Source: Cheilinus undulatus (lineage: Eukaryota > Chordata > Actinopteri > Labriformes > Labridae). From it: a stretch of 64,000 nt of DNA. Where the stretch lies: positions 45,627,429-45,691,428 of the forward strand of contig NC_054878.1 in the NCBI RefSeq assembly GCF_018320785.1, read 5' to 3'. Below the pieces are notes generated by a model. The model was not told where the DNA came from and did not search any database. It saw only the letters and a list, made by a program, of their open reading frames with translations. Positions 63,594-64,000 of the stretch are shown one piece after another; position 1 is the stretch's first letter, and the number at the start of each line of letters is the position of its first letter. A program made the position numbers and the translations under genes.

Positions 63594-64000
63594 TCAGGTG
63601 TAGAGGTGGATCAGTGTGCCAGAGGAGACCGTGTAGAAGGACAGCGTGCCAGCAGGACAGTCCACGTACACCGCCACTCTGTTTGTAGACGACGTGGACA
63701 AAGGGATCACCGTTTCTCTGAGGTTGTGACAAACAGAGAAATGTTCGTTGGAGCAGTGCAGATTCCAGGACTGATCGCTCCCTCTGAACCAGCAGTCAGC
63801 ACTGAATCCTTTCCTCCTGATTCCCTGGTACGACACCGCGATGTGAACTTTTCCCTCCCACTCCACCTCCCAGTAACAGCGACCAGTCAGACCATTGGTA
63901 CACAGCAGCTGGCAGTAGTCAAATCTATCCGGATGATCAGGATACGGCTGCTCCTCTCTCACTGATGTCACTTTCTTCTTGTTGGGAGACAGCCTGAGCT
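63594..64000 (-). pseudogene. Truncated duplicate of the NLR B30.2 exon (continues past window)
   Basis: Matches 37,650-38,057 with only three substitutions over about 397 bases, one of them changing the Gly-Gly of WFGGSDQS to Arg-Gly. A 17-base deletion follows the codons for LIHLYT, giving an immediate stop, and homology ends after TGAGCCCCTCT. The protein would lack the last 28 residues of the SPRY domain. The rest of its gene, if any, lies to the right. Confidence 0.85.

Overview
The window is vertebrate genomic DNA, almost certainly from a teleost fish. It has split genes with GT-AG introns (and one AT-AC intron), no bacterial-style operons, and a dense load of Tc1/mariner, hAT-like, LINE and tRNA-SINE sequences of kinds typical of fish. 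The NLR receptor (FISNA-NACHT-LRR-B30.2) and the THAP-containing E2F6 are also fish-type genes. No rRNA, true tRNA gene or CRISPR array was seen. All supported protein-coding genes lie on the minus strand.

Region by region. Positions 1 to about 25,100 hold no gene I can support: this is a repeat field with Tc1 remnants (507-1306, 8309-8886), a fold-back element (2409-2998), a LINE fragment (4845-5600), a 23-bp minisatellite (10,430-11,060), several hAT-like non-autonomous elements (some nested, some with clean 8-bp target duplications) and a tRNA-derived SINE (18,560-18,747). Positions 25,140 to about 34,450 hold a complete nine-exon gene (374 codons plus stop) that joins an N-terminal THAP zinc finger to an E2F6-type winged helix, dimerisation region and marked box. 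Every splice junction was matched by phase, and one intron has AT-AC ends with minor-spliceosome (U12) signals. Positions 37,567 to 57,628 hold an apparently intact NLRC3-like receptor of fourteen coding exons (about 1,293 residues). It starts with a short exon and six in-frame repeats of a one-exon N-terminal module (a seventh is dead), followed by the FISNA-NACHT exons, two LRR exons, a short linker exon and a C-terminal B30.2 exon. Its introns are loaded with nested transposons up to four levels deep. From 57,630 to the end come further repeats, an orphan candidate exon (62,928-63,149) and, at the edge, a truncated second B30.2 exon nearly identical to the first, suggesting that the NLR cluster continues past the window.

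The two genes are not obviously linked in function. The E2F6-type protein is expected to be a nuclear repressor that dimerises with a DP partner and lacks the C-terminal transactivation/pocket-binding tail. The NLR is expected to be a cytosolic innate sensor of the expanded fish NLR-C group.

Exon coordinates come from reading splice sites and checking phase by hand; no alignment or transcript data were available. Transposon boundaries are exact where terminal repeats and target duplications are quoted, and approximate elsewhere.
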